64,000 bases of DNA from Limnanthes douglasii subsp. nivea (lineage: Eukaryota; Streptophyta; Magnoliopsida; Brassicales; Limnanthaceae), in NCBI GenBank assembly GCA_036936605.1, contig JAUPFV010000005.1, positions 232,405,770 through 232,469,769 on the forward strand. Reading direction: 5' to 3'. Under the pieces are notes generated by a model that worked only from the letters and a program-made list of their open reading frames with translations, made no database searches and was not told the DNA's origin. Within the stretch, counting starts at the first letter, position 1. Every line of letters starts with the position of its first letter. A program made the translations under genes and the position numbers. This document shows positions 58,473-64,000 of the stretch, piece by piece.

Positions 58473-59812
58473 CATGCTATAGAGTCTAATACAAACAAAC
58501 ATCCATCCCTTGAAGAGTTTCCAGCCCTTCACAATGAAATCGGATTTTCAAAGGCTAGAAAATCATACGCATAAACTGTTCTTCAGTCCACTTCAAGCAC
58601 AGATCGTAGCCTTAAACTCAAACCTGAATTCTATAATGAAAAGGAAGACCGTTTCATAGTACAATATTCGAAAGAGGTAAACGATTTCTTGCTTGAAAAC
58701 AATTCAGGGAAGGTATCCCAAGAAAAGCTGTTCTTGAAGGATTTCTTCAAAACTTCAAGTTCAATGGTTCCTACAAGTTCACCAGCCTCGACTCGAGGCA
58801 TGTTTTTATCAAATTTCAGTGTAAAGAAGAAGTCAGCACCATCTGGTCCAAAAATGTTTGGAACATTGAGGGAAAGACGATGAGAATCTTAAGATGGGAT
58901 TCTGATTTCAACAAAAAAATTGAAAGTCCAAGGTCTTTAGTGTGGATTCGCTTCGAAAGGATTCCTAAATTTATGTATAATAAATCGATAATACATAACC
59001 TAGCTTCATCAATTGGCACCACATACGAAGTGATTGTTCCTGAAAACAAGGCCTCAATGAATGATTGTTTTGCCCATGTAGAGATTGATGTTTCTAGAAG
59101 CTTAAAATATAGATTATGGATTGGCTTTGGGTCTAACGATGGTTGTTGGATCAACTTAAGCTACAAGAATGTGCCACCATACTGTAACGCTTGCTATCAT
59201 ATGGGACATAAAGAAGAAGATTGTAAAAAGATGGGAAAGAAAAATCAGTAAGATAAAGAAGATGATAAGATTGAAAACTGTAAAAGAAGTGAAAAAGACA
59301 ATGCTATGATCAGTAAGGAGGAATTAAGAAGAGATTCAATTAATGAAGTTAATGATAAATCTGTTACCGAAAATCAAGAACCAAGATCGTCTTTTAACAG
59401 CTCAAGTAACATTCAAAACTTTACTAAGGTTTATAGAAGAAAGATGAAATCTGTTATAACTTCCAAGGATAAAGTTCTTGAGGCAAAAGATAATAAAAGT
59501 GTTGAATGTGATCAAAACAATGATTCTGGTGAGAACAATATGGAAGTTATTGAGGCTTTGTATAGGAATGATCAAGATTTTTCTCAAAGCAATATCCAGT
59601 ATGAAGAAAACAACATGATTGAAAACATGGGTAGCTGTGAAAACTCACCTACAAGCTCTTTTTACAATAGTGATTTTGGTGCCATCATAAGTGGAAAGCT
59701 TAAATCTGAAATGAAAAGAAGAAAATCAAAGAGTTTTACCATCAATTCTCTGTGCAAGAAAGGAGAAAAGTCGAAACAAAAATCTTTATCAGATAATGAT
59801 AAAGATAACTAA
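58473..59812 (+). pseudogene. LINE ORF1: DUF4283 domain and CCHC zinc knuckle
   Basis: Begins around HPSLEEFPALHNEIGFSKAR, with a TAA after KSYA (58572). The DUF4283 part (EVNDFLLENNSGKVSQEKLF, then after a frameshift near 58750 NGSYKFTSLDSRHVFIKF) leads to MRILRWDSDFN. VWIRFERIPKFMYN and VEIDVSRSLKYRLWIGFG follow, with the knuckle CNACYHMGHKEEDC (C-x2-C-x4-H-x4-C, intact) near 59180-59222. A TAA at 59249 interrupts, then a hydrophilic tail runs to 59812. ORF1 proteins of this type bind the element's RNA. The first ATG is uncertain. Confidence 0.85.
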
Positions 59813-60600
59813 CTGGAATGCAAGCAGCCTTACTAATAAGCCTACTTTGAGAAGGCTCATTTCAATTATCAAAGAAAATAAATCAAAAATTGTGCCCATT
59901 CAAGAGCCCATGGCTGATTCTAGCAAGTTGGAAGGTGTATCTAGTGTTCTTGGGTTCAAAAACTCTATCTCTAACAGCTCCAATAAGGTTTGGATCTTCT
60001 GTAATGATGATGTTGAAGTCAATATTCTTAATGATCATGATCAGATTATTCACATGGTTGTTTCCTATCCTGGTTGTAATTCTATGTTTAATTTTTTTGT
60101 GGTCTATGCAAAGAGTCGTCGTTTTCTTACAATTGATCTCTGGAATCAGATGAGAATGGTTTCTTCAAATGAAACCCCTTGGATCATTACTGGTGATTTT
60201 AATGCAATCGCATGTTTTGAAGATCAGATTGGATGTTCAACTTATGATCATGCTAGTACCAATGACTTCAATGAAGCTATAAGATAGTGTAATCTTGAAG
60301 ATTTAGGGTACACTGGTTCGAGATATACTTGGAATAGAGGCACTCGTTGGAAAAGATTTGACAGAACTTTGGCTAATGAGCTGTGTATCAACACCTTCAA
60401 GGAAACCCAGGTGTATCACATGGTCAGAACATGTTTTGACCATGCCCCCTTTTTAATTCAGTCTAACTTTACTTCAAATAATATCAATTGTAAAACAAGT
60501 TTTAAATTTTTAAATTCCTGGACTAATGATGATAGTTTCATGAGCACTGTAAAGCATAATTGGAGCTTGCCTTGCAAGGGTAACTAGGGCCAGATCTTTT
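59796..60600 (+). pseudogene. LINE ORF2: apurinic-type endonuclease domain
   Basis: ORF2 opens MIKITNWNASSLTNKPTLRR, with the N of the NWN motif in place. IQEPMADS supplies the catalytic Glu (usual QETK/QEPM), ITGDFNAI the Asp-Asn pair, GYTGSRYTWNRG the following conserved block, and CFDHAPFL the C-terminal SDH-like segment (here FDH). A TAG interrupts at about 60285 and another at about 60585, both in the same frame. The domain nicks target DNA to prime reverse transcription. Sites look retained apart from the stops. Confidence 0.85.
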
Positions 60601-62660
60601 GGTACAAGCTGAGGAGACTCAAAAGTTTCTTAAAGAAATGGAATTCTAACATTTTTGGCAACATTTTCAATAAGGTGGAAGAGACTGCTGAGGTTGTTAA
60701 GAGAATGGAAAACATTCATCTTGAAACTAATAACAATGTTTTTAAGGCTAATCTTTCAAAAGCAAACAAAATGTACTTGAAAGCTCTCAGGAATGAAGAG
60801 AGTTTATGGCATCAAAAGTGTTACAATGGTTGGCTTAGAGATGGTGATGGTAACACCAAGCTCTACCATGCCTATGTGACTAAGAAAAGAATATGTAACA
60901 TCATAAAGGGTATGAAAGACAAGGGAGTCTGGATTGATAATCCTGCTGAATTACTTTTCAAATATATATTATCTTCAAACTCCTACACTAACAAAAATGA
61001 GGAAATCACCTTAATGCAGGATGCGATTTTTAACAACATCCCAAATCTTGTTAAAGATGAGGATAATGATTCTATTATCAGGAAAACCAGTAAAGAAGAG
61101 ATTTGGAGTATAATTGTTAAGATGAAAACTGACAGTGCTGCAGGGCTTGATGGCTTCAATATTTTCTTCTTCAAATCTTGTTGGCAAATTATTAACATGG
61201 ATCTGTATAATGCTTTAAATTTCTATCTTTCAGGAAACAACATTCCAAGTGGTATTTTTGCTACTGGTCTCTGCATAATACCAAAGAGCTCTAATCCAAC
61301 AGATTGGAACAATTTCAGACCGATAAGTCTTTGCACAATGTTTAATAGAATTCTTTCAAAACTTATCAACTCCATATTATCAAATATATTGACTAACATT
61401 ATTTCTAAGATGCATGGTGCCTTTGTCAAAGGCAGGATTATCCATGAAAACATCCTAATCACTAAGGAATTGATTCACGATATAGATAGAAAGCCAAAAA
61501 CTGGAAATGCAATCATACAACTTGATATGTCAAAAGCATTCGATAAGTTATCACATGCATTCATCCTTAAAGTTTTAGCATGCTTTGGTTTCTCTGATCA
61601 TTGTATTAATCTAATTTAGAAAATGATTACAAATGTGCATATTCTCATCAATGGCTCTATAAATGGCTACTTTAAACAAACTAAAGGCTTAAGGCAAAGA
61701 GACCCTTTGTCTCCTAGCATGTTTATTCTTGCTGGAGAAGTATTACTTAGAGGAATATACAACCTTTTTGAAAGCAATAACAATCTAAACTATGCTTCAA
61801 GGTCCAAGTTCCTGGTTCCATGCCTAGCCTTTGCAGATGGCGTCTTGATCTTCACAAACTGTAGAACCAACCCCATTGAGCAGCTTAGCAACCTGTTGGA
61901 TAAGTATCAGCTTATCTCTGGTCAATCTGTGAACAAGGATAAAACAAATCTAATTATCTCTATAAGAGCCAATCAATCTATAACATAAAACATCAAGATT
62001 AAAGCTGGCTTCAACACTGACACTTTGCCATTCAAGTATTTGGGAATAACTATTGATAGAAACAACAGAGGGAAGTATTACTCTACTCTTCTTGACAAAG
62101 TTCAGTATAAAATTGTTGAGTGAGACCTTAAGAACTTGTCATTTGGGGGCAGGTTAACATTAATCACCAATGTTTTAATTCTAATTATTCATTATTGGAT
62201 GCAAAACACCCTTGTCCCTAGTAATGTCATTAAAAAAATGGAGTCTTCTTTTAACAGCTTCCTGTGGAGATCAAATTACAATATTAAGACCATTCACTGG
62301 TCAAACCGGAACCAGCTTTGCAAACCCTTTGATGAAGGGGGTTTAAATGTTAAAAGCCTAAATGATATCCAACAAGCATTTTCTTATAAGTTGTGGTATA
62401 TTTTCAGGAACAAGAATAGCTTATGGGCCACAATAATGCACAAGACATACTGTACTACCTCCCATGCTCTCAAATCTAAATGCAAATCAACTGACTCTAC
62501 AGTTTGGAAAAGACTTCATGCTATTAAAAACTCAGCTGAGAAACACATCAAATGGAGGCTTTGTCAAGGTCATATGGACTTCTGGTTAGAAGATTGGCAT
62601 GACAAAGCTTCAATGATAAGTGGCACTAACTCTTATACTGGTATTTATATGCTAATGTAA
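60601..62660 (+). pseudogene. LINE ORF2: reverse transcriptase domain
   Basis: The linker RDGDGNTKLYHAYVTKKR is followed by AAGLDGFNIFFFKSCW, ICIIPKSSNP, FRPISLCTMFNRILSKL, GAFVKGRIIHENILI and LDMSKAFDKL (the first catalytic Asp kept). RDPLSPSMFILAGE follows, and then the active-site box FADGVLIFTN, where FADD is required, so the second Asp is Gly. Stops lie at about 61617 and 61986 in the same frame, with TGA near 62121. The tail GGRLTLITNVL and WRSNYNIKTIHWSN is typical of the region after the RT. Confidence 0.88.
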
Positions 62661-63395
62661 ACTCTTTTTGGAAAAACAACAGTTGGGATTACAATATTTT
62701 AAACAATATCTTGCCTAATGACAGAGTTACTCATATTTCAAAATACAAAATTGACAATTCTAAACCTGATCAAATCATTTGGAAACTCTCAAATAAGCAA
62801 AATTTTGATACAAAGTCCACTTGGGAATCTATCAGAACTACTTATACAAAGCCAGGCTTATTCTTAAGAATTTGGAGCTCATCTATTCCTATAATACTCT
62901 TTTTTATGCTGGAAGCTCTTAAAGGGATACATTCCTCTTGATAGTATCATCATGAAAAGACACACTAGTATGGCCTCTAAATGCCAATTCTGCAACAATT
63001 GCGAAGAGAAAAACCATCTCTTCGTAAGTTGTTGCTTTGCTTGGCCTCTTTGGAACTATTTCAGTTGTCTTTTTAAAATTAATGTTGGTAGACATATAGT
63101 CTTGTCTCATATATTACACTCATGGTTTTGGTTCTCTAAAGGCAAAAAGCATATAACTCAAATAATTCCTCAAGTTATCAGCTGGGAAATTTGGAGAAAC
63201 AGGAACTTGGCAAAGTTCACTGGTTCTTCTGTTTCTGTCAAAAATGCTATAGATAGAATTAATTATATTATAAAGAGCATGAACATGGCGAATATGTTAT
63301 CTTACAAACATTGGACTAATGTTTATCATGCTGCTGTTTCCCTAGGTTGTAACTCTCTAAAAAACAGAAAAGAAGTCCCAAGATACCTGAAGTGA
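62661..63395 (+). pseudogene. LINE ORF2: zf-RVT region
   Basis: After a frame change near 62660, the text VTHISKYKIDNSKPDQIIWK and FDTKSTWESIRTTY occurs in the other frame (62711-62941). The original frame returns at 62952 with RHTSMASKCQFCNNCEEKNHLFVSCCFAWPLW, given here in part: CQFCNNCEE and HLFVSCCFA form the zinc-binding C..C....H...C pattern. The segment ends with a TGA at about 63393 before the RNase H. Confidence 0.8.
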
Positions 63396-63878
63396 ATAAC
63401 TCCAAATCCAGGAAGAATGAAGCTGAATGTTGATGGTTCGTGCAATAAGTTTGGTGAATCGAGCACTGGCGCCCTTGTTCGCAACTCTGAAGGAGACATT
63501 CTCTTAGGCTCTGGTACTCTTCCGGGCAAATTGAACCCTTTTTTTGCTGAAATCAGTGCCCTAATCGAAGGACTGATTAAGTGCAAGCAAAAACAATGGT
63601 TAGAAGTTGATGTAGAATCAGATAATCTGGTGCTAATCAACCTAATCACTAATCGAAATGAAGCTTGGTACCTGAAGGATTCAATGGAAATCTGTAGATC
63701 TTTGATCCATTCAAAGATGAAAATCAGGCATATATCTCGAATCCAAAATCAATGTGCTGATTGGATAGCAAAAACCGTGATTAAAACCAAAAAAAATGTT
63801 CAATTCGATGATCCTCCAGATGAACTTAGATCTATGGCTTTGTTGGAGAGTATGGGGCTGGGTTTTGTTACCAGTTGA
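63396..63878 (+). pseudogene. LINE-encoded plant-type RNase H domain (last ORF2 domain)
   Basis: MKLNVDGSCNKFGES supplies the first catalytic Asp, FFAEISALIEGL the Glu, VESDNLVLINL the second Asp and NQCADWIAK the last Asp, so the four acidic residues of the RVT_3 / RNase H fold are all present. The domain is about 150 aa and open from 63417 to its stop at 63878; only the TGA at about 63393 separates it from the rest of ORF2. It would remove RNA from RNA:DNA hybrids during insertion. Confidence 0.85.
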
Positions 63879-64000
63879 AAGCTAAATCATTTGTCGAAGG
63901 TGGTCTGGATAAGAAGATGAAATTTCAAATTTTAGGCGCCTATTAGATTTGTCCTTTAACCCTATATTTGGAATGTATTTCAATTTTAACCAAAAACTTT
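63879..64000 (+). other. LINE 3' untranslated region, cut by the window edge
   Basis: Non-coding sequence after the ORF2 stop. No poly(A) tail or target duplication is visible before the end. Confidence 0.6.

Larger units (their letters stand above)
58381..64000 (+). mobile_element. Nearly full-length L1-type LINE, continuing to the window edge
   Basis: ORF1 (DUF4283 and CCHC) is followed by ORF2 with endonuclease, reverse transcriptase, zf-RVT and a plant-type RNase H, in that order, the layout of plant L1 elements that carry an RNase H. ORF1 and ORF2 overlap by 17 nt (ORF2 ATG 59796, ORF1 stop 59812). At least eight stops or frameshifts interrupt the two frames, and the RT active site is altered, so it is inactive. 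The 3' end and poly(A) are not visible by position 64000. Left bound approximate. Confidence 0.9.

Overview
This is plant nuclear DNA, almost certainly from an AT-rich eudicot genome. The evidence is GT-AG introns, a plant-only PIN auxin transporter gene, the C-terminus of a TGA-type bZIP factor, plant Copia and LINE elements, and an insertion of chloroplast inverted-repeat DNA. I cannot name the species from the sequence. The window is mostly old transposon debris; I can support one intact gene.

Layout: (1) 0.4-4.6 kb, minus strand: a multi-exon gene related to plant mobile domain / Ulp1-type transposon-associated genes. Its splice sites are well kept, but most exons carry stops or frameshifts. 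Its introns and 5' flank, but not its exons, are studded with a short TTGCTAGAT motif and a second motif, TGCGATTTG. (2) 5.9-7.5 kb, plus strand: a complete six-exon short PIN gene (347 aa, PIN8/PIN5-like). Its second intron holds a decayed organellar tRNA-Phe sequence. (3) 8.7-13.4 kb: a decayed minus-strand Copia element with an 808-bp 5' LTR. (4) 15.25-15.46 kb: a Stowaway-like MITE. (5) 17.1-21.05 kb: a plus-strand Copia element, heavily mutated. (6) 23.2-23.85 kb: the 3' end of a further Copia copy (minus strand), the same family as the element at 37.7 kb. (7) 24-29.4 kb: very AT-rich DNA holding an 839-bp element with 9-bp target duplications, a tandem array of about 125-145 bp units and an array of about 350-380 bp units. 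(8) 29.8-31.29 kb: a rearranged chloroplast insertion joining a 23S rRNA piece, a spacer piece and the 16S 3' end. (9) 37.15 kb: an orphan exon-like block. (10) 37.7-41.7 kb: a structurally complete Copia insertion with two LTRs and a 5-bp target duplication, but with its reverse transcriptase deleted. (11) 45.7-52.6 kb: a foldback MITE and two LINE fragments on opposite strands, one split by a hAT remnant. (12) 54.8-57.1 kb: a truncated minus-strand Copia whose LTR abuts a TGA-factor pseudogene. (13) 58.4-64 kb: a nearly full-length but multiply interrupted LINE running to the window edge.

There are no operons, CRISPR arrays or bacterial features. Host function rests on the PIN gene; the other coding matter is dead or dying mobile DNA plus fragments of host and organellar sequence. 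The observations most worth pursuing are the intron-restricted motif, the trnF relic inside the PIN intron, the shuffled chloroplast junctions and the nested insertions. I found no convincing wholly new biological system.
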